In this document: positions 50,649 to 61,084 of the stretch, piece by piece
Position numbering within the stretch: the stretch's first letter is position 1
How the letters are laid out: every line of letters begins with the position of its first letter
Source of the DNA: Orientallactaga sibirica
Taxonomy: Eukaryota > Chordata > Mammalia > Rodentia > Dipodidae
NCBI GenBank assembly: GCA_036365145.1
Contig: JAEOAD010002858.1
Location: 100,712-164,711, forward strand
Reading direction: 5' to 3'
DNA length: 64,000 nucleotides
Position numbers and translations under genes: made by a program
Notes under the pieces: generated by a model
What the model saw: only the letters and a program-made list of their open reading frames with translations
What the model was told of the DNA's origin: nothing
Databases searched by the model: none

Positions 50649-51691
50649 TTTCCAATGTTCTTTGCAACTCCAGTATTTGATTTTACAGCTTAACGTGCCC
50701 TTTCTATGTCACTCATATTCGTGCACATTCTTTGTTGCCTGGCCCTTTGTCACAAGCTAATGATATGGTTGACAAGGCCACTAGGTTGGCCATGCTTTCC
50801 CTAGATAATTCCAAGGCCTTAGCCACTGAATTTCACAGATTATATCATGTACCTGCAAATACCTTGAGGAAAAGATTCTCTATCTCAAGAAATGAGCGCG
50901 AGACATTGTAAAATCTTGTCAGTCTTGTGTCACTTTTCTGCCCTCCCCTCATGTGGGTGTTAATCCCCGAGGCCTCCGTCCTGGTGATCTTTGGCAAATG
51001 GATGTGACTCATCTCCTGAGTTTGGAAGATTGAAATATTTACATGTCTCAGTGGACACTTGTTCAGGAATCATCTTCGCCTCGCCATTGGCCTCTCATGT
51101 AAAAACCCACTGCCTGGAGGCCTGGGCAGCATGGGGAAAGCCGCACTGTTTAAAAACTGATAATGGCCCGGCATATACATCTACTGGTTTTCAGGCCTTT
51201 TGTGCGCAGATGCAAGTTGCCCACACCACTGGCCTTCCTTATAATCCACAAGGCCAAGGCATTGTGGAGAGAGCCAATAAGAGTATCAAAGCCATTTTAT
51301 TTAAACAAAAGAGGGGATAGCAGAAGATGCAACCCCTAAGGAGAGGGTTTCCTTAGCCCTCTTCACCCTTAATTTTTTAATTTTGGACAATAATGATAAG
51401 TCTGCAGCTGACAGGCACAGTCAAGATGTGGCCCAGTCACCCAGAGAAGTGGTGATGTGGAAAGATGTCCTAGATGATAAATGGAAAGGACCGGATCTTG
51501 TTATAATAAGATCCAGGGGAGCTGTTTGTGTTTTTCCACAGGACCAGGAATCGCCCCACTGGGTTCCAAGCCAGCTGGTGAGAACAGTCCACCCTTCCTC
51601 AGGAGAAAACCTGGAGATTCAGAATGATTCGTGGAAACGGGATGTGGAGGAGCCTGGGGATGATGGCTCTCCAGATCCTGGCACTCAGTAG
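50649..51691 (+). pseudogene. pol: pol, integrase region, provirus A'
   Basis: Integrase sequence is split by several one-base differences from A: near 50662, 50690 (cagcttaacg against cagcgaacg), 50896, 51017 and 51314. The open piece 50991-51320 holds part of the catalytic core with KTDNGP and IVERAN. The C-terminal domain is open at 51383-51691, ends DGSPDPGTQ and is longer in frame here than in A. The density of homopolymer losses between 50.4 and 51.4 kb is higher than elsewhere and may reflect consensus error. Confidence 0.85.
51534..51541 (+). promoter_or_regulatory. Putative env splice acceptor, provirus A'
   Basis: gtgtttttccacag ends at 51541, 83 bp before the env-remnant ATG at 51624; same site as 42188 in A. 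Confidence 0.5.
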
Positions 51692-52346
51692 AGGAGAGCA
51701 ACGCTGGGGAATTTTGTCTGCCTTCCCAAAACCTCTGCCTGTCCGCCATGATGCACAGGTTTTCCCTCGTTTCTTTACAACACAAAAGGATTTGGGCCTC
51801 CCCACCCTTCTGAAGGATGACACCGCTCATCCTTTGGGAGAGAACCGGACCTTTAAGGAAGAGGGCGCTCTCTGTTTCACGCTTGGTCCAGCCAGTGACT
51901 CCTGTATGTTGCTGACTCGAGCAGCCAATTTGTCTCGCAAATTGTCTTTGTATCTTTCGGGGAATTGGTCCGAGGAGTTTGATGTGAACCTAGATGAGTT
52001 AAGAAGAGCTATTGTTGCCATCAATTCCACTCGGGTGGACCTTAGTTTGGCAAAAGGTTTCACCTCCTGGTTTTCATCAGCCTTTTCTTTCTTCAAAGAG
52101 TGGGTAGGGGTAGGACTGTTTGCAGTCTGCTGTTTTGGAGGATGTCTGTTCTGCCTATGGTTGGTTTGCAAAATGCGAGCCAAAGCTAGGAGGGACAAGG
52201 TGATTATCTCTCAGGCACTAGCTGCAGTGGAGTGTGGATCCTCCCCAAATTTGGCTGTCAGCCCTAAAAGGCAATTAGTTCCCCCTGCCCTTTGCACCCT
52301 CAGGGTCTATAGTACCCATTGCACGAGGATGGGCAGGAATTGGTAG
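51624..52346 (+). pseudogene. env: Truncated env, single open frame of 240 codons, provirus A'
   Basis: Starts at an ATG that overlaps the end of integrase in another frame, as betaretroviral env usually does. The frame stays open for 240 codons. It has four sequons (NRT, NLS, NWS, NST), a membrane-proximal amphipathic region (FTSWFSSAFSFFKEW), a hydrophobic anchor at about residues 160-182 and a basic cytoplasmic start (KMRAKARRDK). A full betaretroviral Env is several hundred residues longer, so this is an internally deleted product lacking most of SU and much of TM. I see no convincing signal peptide or furin site. Whether any protein is made is unknown. Confidence 0.75.
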
Positions 52347-52512
52347 CCCCTGTTTGACCGACGCCCTTGCACTCTCAAGGGATCCTTCCCATTGCACTGA
52401 GAAAGGGGAGGTCGGTGCCTCCTTTGATCGGTCAACACATCATGAGGTGGGGACCTGATCGGGAGGGCGGTTACTCTGGAGCTTGGCCTGTCTATAATAA
52501 AGAAGGGGGAAC
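52347..52512 (+). other. 3' non-coding region and polypurine tract, provirus A'
   Basis: Counterpart of 42926-43161. It ends in the purine tract aaagaagggggaac immediately before the 3' LTR. A short difference near 52414 (gtcggtgcc against gtcgaattgcc) separates the copies. Confidence 0.75.
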
Positions 52513-52861
52513 TGCAGGGAGCTAGAGCAAACGCCAAGATGGCGCTGGCTTCCTGTTGGTGTTGAGGTAAACAACTCCATATTAGGCAGCGTCTTGGCGC
52601 TAACCTTACTCAAGGTATGCGCACGCGCGCATGGCGCAACCTGTCCCGAGCCTATCCGTGGTATCTGATTGTGGCAAGTTTCTTGCAACCAATCAGTAAG
52701 CGCCTCGTAGCACTACGCCCTATAAAAGCAGCTGCAGATTTGTGCCCCTCGCCCCTCGCCATCAGCTTTCCTGTTAACCAAGACGCTCTCCAATAAAGTG
52801 TGATCAAGAAGAATCCTCGTCTTGTGGCCGTTCCTTTCCTGCAGGTCGGAGGTTCGCCGCA
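52513..52861 (+). repeat. 3' LTR of provirus A', 349 bp
   Basis: TG...CA element with TATA at 52721-52727 and aataaa at 52792-52797. It shares the 5-bp absence and substitutions of the A 3' LTR and differs from it by only a few bases (for example gcacgcgcgcatggcg against gcacgcgcatgacg). Confidence 0.95.
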
Positions 52862-55800
52862 GTAGATTCTCCTTATTTGTAAAGTAGTTTGTTGAGAAAA
52901 CAAACATCGTCATTGCCGAACATTGTACTGTGTGAAATAAGCTCATTCGGTTCTAGGAATCAGTTGCTTTCCTACAAAGAAGGTTGAGTGCAGCAAGTTC
53001 AAACTTTCCTTGTAAATGTAATCTGAAAAGATGCACAACTTAGTAGATTGGCCTCATTTCTAAAGTAGTTTGTTTACAAAACAAACATCGTCATTACCGA
53101 ACACTGTACTATGTGAAATGAGCTAGTTCGATTCTAGGAATCACTTGCTTTCCTACGAAGAAGGTTGAGTGCAGCAAGTTCAAACTTTCCTAGTTTCTGT
53201 AATCTAACAAGATGTACAAGGTAGTGGATTCGCCTCATTTCTAAAGTACTTTCTTTAGAAAAGAAACATCTTCAGTACCGAACACTGTACTGTGTGAAAT
53301 AAGTGAATTAAGTTGCTTCTAGGAATCAGTTTAATTTCTACGAAGATGGTTGAGTGCAGCAATTTCAAACTTTCCTTGTTAATGTAATCTAAAAAGATGG
53401 CGAAGTGACTAGATTCGCCTCATTTGTAAAGTAGTTTGTTGAGAAAATTAACATCTTTATTGCCGAACATTGTACTGTGTGAAATAAGCTCATTGGGTTC
53501 TAAGAATCACTTGCTTTCCTACAAAGAAGGTTGAGTGCAGCAAGTTCTAACTTTCCTTGTTAATGGAATCTAAAAAGATGCACAACTTAGTAGATTGGCC
53601 TCATTTCTAAAGTAGTTTCTTGAGAAAAGAAACATCTTCAGTACCGAACACTGTACTGTGTGAAATGAGTTAATTCGCTTCTAGGAATCAGTTTAATTTC
53701 TACGAAGATGGTTGAGTGCAGCAAGTTCAAACTTTCCTAGTTTGTGTAATCTAACAAGATGTACAAGTTACTGGATTCGCGTCATTTCTAAATTAGTTTC
53801 TATAGAAAACAAACATCTTCAGTACCGAAAACTGTACTGTGTGAAATAAGTTAATTTGGTTCTAGGAATCAGTTTCCTTTCTACGTAGATGGCTGAGTTT
53901 AGCAAGTTCAAACTTTCCTTGTTAATGTAATGTAAAAAGATTTCCAACTTAGTAGATTCGCCTCATTTCTAAAGTAGTTTCTTTAGAAAACAAACCTAAA
54001 TGGCCAAACTTTGTACTTTGTGAAATGAGCTAATTCGGTTCTAGGAATCAGTTTACTTTCTACGAAGATGGTTGAGTTTAGCAAGTTCAAACTTTCCTTG
54101 TTAAGGTGCTCTAAAAAGATGTCAAAGTTAGTAGATTGGCCTCATTGGTAAAGTACTTTGTTGAGAAAACAAACATCTTCATTGCCGAACATTGTACTGT
54201 GTGTGAAAAGCTAATTCAGTTCTAGAATTCAGTTGCTTTCCTACAAAGAAGGTTGAGTGCAGCCAGTTCAAACTTTCCTTGTTAATGTAATCTAAAAAGA
54301 TGCACAACGTAGTAGTTTGGCCTCATTTCTAAAGTACTTTCTTTAGAAAAGAAACATCTTCAGTACCGAACACTGTACTGTGCGAAATAAGTTAATTCGC
54401 ATCTAGGAATCAGTTTAATTTCCAAAAAGATGGCCAAGTTGAAGGAGGTTGAGTGCAGCAAGTTCAAACTTTCCTAGTTTGTGTAATCTAACAAGATGTA
54501 CAAGTTAGTGCATTCGCCTCATTTCTACAGTAGTTTCTTTAGAAAAGAAACATCTTCTGTACCGAACACTGTACTGTGTGAAATAAGATAATTCGGTTCT
54601 AGGAATCAGTTAAATTTCTACGTAGATCGCTGAGTGCAGCAAGTTCAAGCTTTCCTTGTTAATGTAATCTAAAAAGATGCAAAACTTAGTAGATTGGCCT
54701 CATTTCTAAAGTAGTTTGTTCACAAAACAAACATCTTCATTACTGAACACTATACTATGTGAAATGAGCTAATTTGGTTCTAAGAATCACTTGCATTCCT
54801 ATGAAGAAGGTTGAGTGCAGCAAGTTCAAACTTTCCTCGTTTGTGTAATCTAACAAGATGTACAAGTTAGTGCATTCACGTTGTTTCTAAATTGGTTTCT
54901 TTAGAAAACAAACATCTTCAGTACTGAACACTGTACTGTGTGAAATAAGTTAATTCGGATCTAGGAATCAGTTTCCTTTCTACGAAGATGGTTGAGTGCA
55001 GCACGTTCAAACTTTCCTTGTTAATGTAATCTAAGAAGATGGCCAAGTTAGCAGAGTCACCTCATTTGTAAAATAGTTTGTTGAGAAAATTAACATCTTT
55101 ATTGCCGAACATTGTACTGTGTGAAATAAGCTCATTCGGTTCTAGGAATCACTTGCTTTCCTACAAAGAAGGTTGAGTGCAGCAAGTTCAAACTTTCCTT
55201 GTTAATGGAATCTAAAAAGATGCACAACTTAGTAGATTGGCCTCATTTCTAAAGTTGTTTCTTTAGAAAAGAAACATCTTCAGTACCGAACACTGTACTG
55301 TGTGAAATGAGTTAATTCGCTTCTGGGAATCAGTTTAATTTCTACGAAGATGGTTGAGTGCAGCAAGTTCAAACTTTCCTAGTTTGTCTAATCTAACAAG
55401 ATGTACAAGTTACTGGATTCTCGTCATTTCTAAATTAGTTTCTTTAGACAACAAACATCTTCAGTACCAAACAGTGTACTGTATAAAATAAGGTAATTCG
55501 GATCTAGGAATCAGTTAAATTTCTACGTAGATCGCTGAGTGCAGCAAGTTCAAGCTTTCCTTGTTAATGTAATCTGAAAAGATGCACAACTTAGTAGATT
55601 GGCCTCATTTCTAAAGTAGTTTTTTTAGAAAACGAACATCTTCATTACCGAATACTGTACTATGTGAAATGAGCTAGTTCGGTACTAGGAATCACTTGGT
55701 TTCCTACGAAGAAGGTTGAGTGCAGCAAGTTCAAACTTTCCTAGTTGGTGTAATCTAACAAGATGTACAAGATAGTGGTTTCAAGTCGTTTCTAAAGTGG

Positions 55801-58800
55801 TTTCTTTAGAAAACAAACATCTTCAGTACTGAGCACTGGACTGTGTGAAATAAGTTAATTCGGTTCTAGGAATCAGTTTCCATTCTACGAAGATGGTTGA
55901 GTGCAGCAAGTTCAACCTATCCTTGTTAATGTAATCTAAAAAGATGGCCAACTTAGCAGATTCACCTCATTTGTAAGGTAGTTTGTTGAGAAAATTAACA
56001 TCTTTATTGCCGAACATTGTACTGTGTGAAATAAGCTCATTCAGTTCTAGGAATCAGTTGCTTTGCTACAAAGAAGGTTGAGTGCAGCAAGTTCAAACTT
56101 TCCTTGTTAATGTAATCTAAAAAGATGCACAACGTAGTAGATTGGCCTCATTTCTAAAGTAGTTTCTTTAGAAAAGAAACAACTTCAGTACCGAACATTG
56201 TACAGTGTGAAATAAGTTAATTCGCTTCTAGTAATCAGTTTAATTTCTACGAAGAATGTTGAGTGCAGCAAGTTCAAACTTTCCTTGTTAATGTAATCTA
56301 AAAAGATGGCCAAGTTAGAAGATTCGCCTCATTTGTAAAGTACTTTGTTGAGAAAATAAACATCTTCATTGCCGAACATTGTACTGTGTGAAATAAGCTC
56401 ATTCCATTCTAGGAATCATTTGCTTTCCTACAAAGAATGTTGAGTGCAGCAAGTTCAAACTTTCCTTGTTAATGTAATCTAAAAAGATGCACAACTTAGT
56501 AGATTGGCCCCATTTCTAAAGTAGTTTGTTTAGAAAACAAACATCTTCATTACTGAACACTGTACTATGTGAAATAGGCTAGTTCCATTCTAGGAATCAC
56601 TTGCTTTCCTACGAAGAAGGTTTAGTGCAGCAAGTTCAAACTTTCCTAGTTTGTGTAATCTAACAAGATGTACAAGGTAGTGGATTCGCCTCATTTCTAA
56701 AGTAGTTTCTTTAGAAAAGAAACATCTTCAGTACCGAACACTGTCCTGTGTGAAATAAGGTAATTCGGTTCGAGGAATCAGTTTAATATCTATGAAGATG
56801 GTTGAGTTCAGCTTGTTCAAACTTTCCTTGTTAATGTAATCTAAAAAGATGGCCAAGTTAGTAGATTCGCCTCATTTGTAAAGTAGTTTGTTGAGAAAAC
56901 AAACATCTTCATTGAGATCATTGTACTGTGTGAAATAAGCTCATTCGGTTCTAGGAATCAGTTGCTTTCCTACAAAGAAGGTTGAGTGCAGCAATTTCAA
57001 ACTTTCCTTGTTAATGTAATCTAAAAAGATGCACAACTTAGTAGATTGGCCTCATTTCTAAAATAGTTTGTTTAGAAAACAAACATCTTCATTACCGAAT
57101 ACTGTACTATGTGAAATAAGCTAATTCCCATTTCTAAAGTAGTTTGTTTAGAAAACAAACATCTTCATTACTGAACACTGTACTATGTGAAATAAGCTAG
57201 TTCCGTTCTAGGTATCACTTGCTTTCCTACGAAGAAGCTTGAGTGCAGCAAGTTCAAACTTTCCTAGTTTGTGTAATCTAACAAGATGTACAAGTTAGTG
57301 GATTCGCCTCATTTCTAAAGTAGTTTCTTTAGAAAAGAAACATCTTCAGTACCGAACACTGTACTGTGTGAAATAAGTGAATTCGCTTTTAGGAAGCAGT
57401 TTAATTTCTACGAAGATGGTTGAGTGCAGCAAGTTCAAACTTTCCTTGTTAATGTAATCTAAAAAGATGGCCAAGTTAGTAGATTCGCCTCATTTGTAAA
57501 GTTGATTGTTGAGAAAATTAACATCTTTATTGCCGAACATTGTACGGTGTGAAATCAGCTCATTCGGTTCTAGGAATCACTTGCTTTCCTACAAAAAAGG
57601 TTGAGTGCAGCCAGTTCAAACTTTCCTTGTTAATGTAATCTCTAAAGATTCACAACTTAGCAGATTGGCCTCATTTCTAAAGTAGTTTCTTTTGAAAAGA
57701 AACATCTTCAGTACCGAACACTGTACTGTGTGAAATAAGTAAATTCGCTTCTAGGAATCAGTTTAATTTCTACGAAGAAGGTTGAGTGCAGCAAGTTCAA
57801 ACTTTCCTTGTTAATGTAATGTAAAAAATTGCCAAGTTAGAAGAATCGCCTCATTTGTAAAGTACTTTGTTGAGAAAGCAAACATCTTCATTGCCGAACA
57901 TTGTACTGTGTGAAATAAGCTCATTCGGTTCTAGGAATCAGTTGCTTTCCTACAAAGAAGGTTGAGTGCAGCAAGTTCAAACTTTCCTTGTTAATGTAAT
58001 CTAAAAAGATGCACAACTTAGTAGATTGGCCCCATTTCTAAAGTAGTTTGTTTAGAAAACAAACAGCTTCATTACCGAACACAGTACTATGTGAAATAAG
58101 CTAGTTCCTTTCTAGGAATCACTTGGTTTCCTACGAAGAAGGTTGAGTGCAGCAAGTTCAAACTTTCCTAGTTTGTGTAATCTAACAAGATGTACAAGTT
58201 AGTGGATTCACCTTATTTCTAAAGTAGTTTCTTTAGAAAAGAAACATCTTCAGTACCAAACACTGTACTATGTGAAATAAGTGAATTCGCTTCTAGGAAT
58301 CAGTTTAATTTCTACGAAGATGGTTGAGTGCAGCAAGTTCAAACTTTCCTTGTTAATGTAATCTAAAAAGATGGCCAACTTAGTAGATTCGCCTCATTTG
58401 TAAAGTACTTTGTTGAGAAAACAAACATCTTCATTGCGAAACATTGTACTGTGTGAAATAAGCTCATTCGGTTCTAGGAAGCAGTTGCTTTCCTACAAAG
58501 AAGGTTGAGTGCAGCAAGTTCAAACTTTCCTTGTTAATGTAGTCTGAAAAGTTGCACAACTTAGTAGATTGGCCTCATTTCTAAAGTAGTTTGTTTACAG
58601 AACAAACATCTTCATTACCGAACACTATAGTATGTGAAATGAGCTAGTTCGGTTCTAGGAATCACTTGCTTTCCTACGAAGAAGGTTGAGTGCAGCAAGT
58701 TCAAACTTTCCTCGTTTGTGTAATCTAACAAGATTTACAAGTTAGTGGATTCGCTTCGTTTCTAAAGTGGTTTCCTTATAAAGCAAACACCTTCAGTACT

Positions 58801-58902
58801 GAACACTGTACTGTGTGAAATAAGTTAATTCGGTTCTAGGAATCAGTTTCGTTTCTACGAAGATGGTTGAGTTTAGCAAGTTCAAACTTTCCTTGTTAAT
58901 GT
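52862..58902 (+). repeat. Satellite block 3, right of provirus A'
   Basis: About 33 monomers of the same satellite up to the 5' LTR of provirus B. The first 1.2 kb matches the right flank of provirus A (43510 to about 44710); beyond that the duplication ends. The block includes one rearranged monomer near 54420 and one truncated monomer at about 57053-57128. The array is interrupted at 58902 within ccttgttaatgt. Confidence 0.95.
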
Positions 58903-59056
58903 TGTTGGGCGCTGCCTGGTGTGAAGCCAAGTGGTTAGCCCAGCCAATCTTGGCCTACTCCCGGTAAGGCCTAGTCGAGCCTGAGTATCTGCCCTTGACT
59001 CAGCACCTAAGCTGAAACTGCCTCCACCCAGCTGCTGCTGACGTGATGAAATATTG

Positions 59057-59221
59057 TTGGCCCTTACACCTTTCTCTCATCCCCTCTTCCCACCCCCTTC
59101 CTCAAAGTATATTGGCCCTTATACCTTTCTCTCATCCCCTCTTCCCACCCCCTTCCTCAAAGTATATTGGCCCTTATACCTTTCTCTCATCCCCTCTTCC
59201 CGCCCCCTTCCTCAAAGCACA
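59057..59221 (+). repeat. Three tandem 55-bp repeats in U3 of LTR B
   Basis: Units begin ttggcccttacacc at 59057 and ttggcccttatacc at 59112 and 59167. They are almost identical, differing at a base or two. Tandem U3 repeats often act as enhancers; here that is inference. A short ORF through them is a by-product. Confidence 0.93.
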
Positions 59222-59242
59222 TAAATATCTCTCCCCTGACAA

Positions 59243-59248
59243 TAAACG
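59243..59248 (+). terminator. Polyadenylation signal, LTR B
   Basis: aataaa in gacaataaacgacgag, about 25 bp after the TATA-like element. Confidence 0.6.
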
Positions 59249-59433
59249 ACGAGTTTCACCTTAGTCGTATCTCCGTGACTTAATGTGGTTTTTCTCCCCG
59301 GTGTTTTAGTGGGGGGAGGGGTTTGAGTCGCCGACACCCGCCTTCTCGCTCAGCCTCAAGAGAAACGGCTGGCCCGGCTCTCTCTCTCTTTTGCTCTACC
59401 TGCCAGTGGTGAGGGAAAAAAGCCCCGGCATTT

Positions 59434-59451
59434 TGGCGCCCAACGTGGGGC
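59434..59451 (+). other. Primer binding site, tRNA-Lys1,2 type, provirus B
   Basis: tggcgcccaacgtggggc is an exact match to the tRNA-Lys1,2 primer sequence widely used by class II retroviruses. It fixes the LTR end and the K-type identity. Confidence 0.93.
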
Positions 59452-59900
59452 ACAACAACCACTGCCCCATGTGAGGACGTATGAAGATTCAAAACGGACT
59501 AGGGACTGCCAACGTGACGAAGGAAAAATTCAAAATTAAGCTGACGAACTAATCGGACAGCTGACGGGTGTATCCTCATAAGTTATGAGGTAATCTTCAT
59601 ATTTAATATTCTAACCTTTACTTCTATAATCTGTGCTTACTTCAACTTCCTTTCTCTTTCCTTCCATTTCCGGTTTGCCGCAATTTCTAAACGGGTACAT
59701 TCATGGCGGACACACCACCTGGACAGACCTAGAGGAGACTTTAAATGTTTTGCCTCCTCATTTAAATAAAGACTCCGTCCCAAACTTCAACATCTCTTGT
59801 TCTTTTCTCTTTCCTCTCATTTTTGGGTTTCCAACAGACCGCTTCTGCGGTGCCGCCATTTTTGTCCTGCCCCATTTGAATGGGGGCGCCATCTTAGAAG
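59452..59900 (+). other. Leader of provirus B, no gene seen
   Basis: Untranslated leader with a donor-like gag|gtaatc at about 59590. Includes CT-rich segments and a first degenerate copy (caccacctgg, near 59713) of the CACGTG-type repeat that follows. The ggggcgccatcttaga module near 59880 recurs at about 60090. No gag matrix sequence is recognisable. Confidence 0.6.
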
Positions 59901-60050
59901 CACCACGTGGGCAGACCTAAAAACAAAACTCACCACGTGGGTAGAGACTCACCACGTGGACAAACCTCAAAAAGAAACTCATCACGTGGGTAGACCTAAA
60001 AAAAAAACTCACCACGTGGACAAACCTAGAGGAGGCTCACCACATGGGCA
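59901..60050 (+). repeat. CACGTG (E-box) tandem array, about 30-bp unit
   Basis: Five perfect CACGTG palindromes at 59904, 59934, 59953, 59983 and 60013, and one degenerate cacatg at 60041. Spacing is 30, 19, 30, 30 and 28 bp. The unit is approximately caccacgtggrtagacctaa followed by an A-rich spacer. CACGTG binds bHLH factors such as USF and MYC/MAX; activity here is inference. Confidence 0.88.
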
Positions 60051-60122
60051 AACCTGGAGAACTCTCAAAATGTCCTGCCCCCTCATTGGAGTGGGGGCGC
60101 CATCTTAGAAAAATTCTACAAC

Positions 60123-60428
60123 ATGTTTAGCTATTTTTTGGGACGTTATGCTTATGTTGTACTCATATATATTACTATTGCCCTACTCCTCCTACAGTGT
60201 GGCTCTTGGGACCAAACTTTTGTTTTAGCCCCATGGATTAATTCAGTCCTCCTTGCCTTAATTGCCAACCTTAAAGGCTCTTCCAGGGAAAAGTTCATTT
60301 TTGCCCTTAAAAACTGTAAGAAAAAACTAAAACTAACTTTTAAAATCTCCTTTCTCCCAAGGCCGCCACCCAAGCCGCCACCCGGCAGCTATCTTTTCAG
60401 CTCTTTTCAGCCCCTAACTACTGCCTAA
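60123..60428 (+). pseudogene. Short ORF at the gag position of provirus B, hydrophobic start
   Basis: An ATG frame of 101 codons opens with an aromatic and aliphatic segment (VVLIYITIALLLL), then a neutral stretch, a Lys-rich segment (NCKKKLKLTF) and a proline-rich end (RPPPKPPPG). It sits where gag should begin after the leader. A hydrophobic start followed by basic sequence resembles the layout of provirus A gag, but I see no alignable motif. It may be a degenerate gag start or simply a chance ORF. Confidence 0.3.
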
Positions 60429-60489
60429 GGCAAATGTGCTCAAACCCCTGATGGAGGACAGCTCCTCCATGTAGCTTTCTATGAATGTA

Positions 60490-60760
60490 AACTGTGATCA
60501 AATACAAACCGAGGTTAACTTTCCTCGCAGGCGTAAAACACAAGTCACTGGTCCACAAAACAAAACTTGCGCGCTTTGAGCAGAGGGACAACAGCCAGGC
60601 TCCGCCGACATCCCTGAGGGAAGCGGGCCGACCGAGTGGGATGGTCCTAAGCGGCGGCTCCAGCCCGGGCCCAAGCACTGCGCCAAGCCTCACTGGCTGC
60701 GCCTTGCCCGCACCTCCAGGCGTCACTTTTGGTCACTTTTGTCAAAAAAAAAAAAAAAGG
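60490..60760 (+). other. GC-rich segment ending in an A-run, possible retroposed insert
   Basis: A GC-rich stretch (gcggcggctccagcccgggc and similar) stands out from the surrounding AT-rich interior and ends in a run of 14-15 A at about 60744-60758. This is the shape of a short retroposed transcript, but I recognise neither a gene nor a SINE, and no clear flanking duplication is visible. Confidence 0.3.
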
Positions 60761-61084
60761 CCAACCAAACAACAAAGAGGCAGATGGGCGGACTCCTAAC
60801 TTGCTTTAAAAATATCTTAGGAACGGCCGGTTGGTCCGCCATGAGGCCATGAGGCAAGCCGCTGCCGTCTCCGCCCCTTTTGCCTCTAGACGCTCCCTCT
60901 ATGCTCTTAACTAAGTGTCCCACGGGGCCCAAAGTATTTACTTTTAAAAATTAAAAAAACAGCTGGAGACATTCATATTGCCCTGCTAGAGGTAAAAAAT
61001 CCTATTTTTCAAGTCTATATGGCTATATCCTACACACCATTGTCCCACCCTTCGCTGCCTTCCCATTAACATAAAGATAAAGAG
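60761..61084 (+). other. Interior of provirus B, nothing recognised
   Basis: Mixed composition with a short repeat (gccatgaggccatgaggc at about 60839). Stops occur in all frames at short intervals. No gag or pro motif is found. Confidence 0.5.

Larger units (their letters stand above)
46586..52861 (+). mobile_element. Provirus A': tandem duplicate of provirus A, 6276 bp
   Basis: Same architecture and orientation as provirus A and nearly identical base for base. The differences are mostly one- or two-base indels in homopolymer runs, plus a changed block at about 47308-47355. Frame breaks fall at different places from those in A: dUTPase-protease-RT is more open here, RNase H and integrase more broken. 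Neither copy has uninterrupted gag, pro and pol. Confidence 0.95.
35370..54070 (+). repeat. Tandem segmental duplication of a provirus-plus-satellite unit, about 9.34 kb
   Basis: Two units are present: about 35370-44710 and 44710-54070. Each has about 1.9 kb of left satellite, a 6.27-kb provirus and about 1.2 kb of right satellite. The offset is 9345 bp in the left satellite (ctctaaaagatg at 35408 and 44753), 9341 at the 5' LTR starts (37245, 46586) and about 9352 at the right flanks (43510, 52862). The junction is placed where the middle copy stops resembling the right copy and starts resembling the left one. Confidence 0.93.
58903..59430 (+). repeat. 5' LTR of provirus B, 528 bp
   Basis: Starts tgttgggcgctgcctgg and ends agccccggca, 3 nt before the primer site. 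It contains three tandem 55-bp repeats in U3, a TATA-like cataaatatc near 59220, a polyadenylation signal aataaa at 59243-59248 and a CT-rich U5. Its start is repeated at 63911 as the 3' LTR. Confidence 0.93.

Noticed and set aside
46586..52861. Second independent insertion of the same ERV family
   Set aside because: Identical target duplication, monomer position and flanking satellite mean that it was copied by duplication.
59043..59264. 73-codon ORF in LTR B
   Set aside because: It is made by the 55-bp U3 repeats and is not protein-like.
60494..60799. Protein-coding gene in the GC-rich block
   Set aside because: The 101-codon frame is low in complexity, runs into the poly-A and has no recognisable domain.
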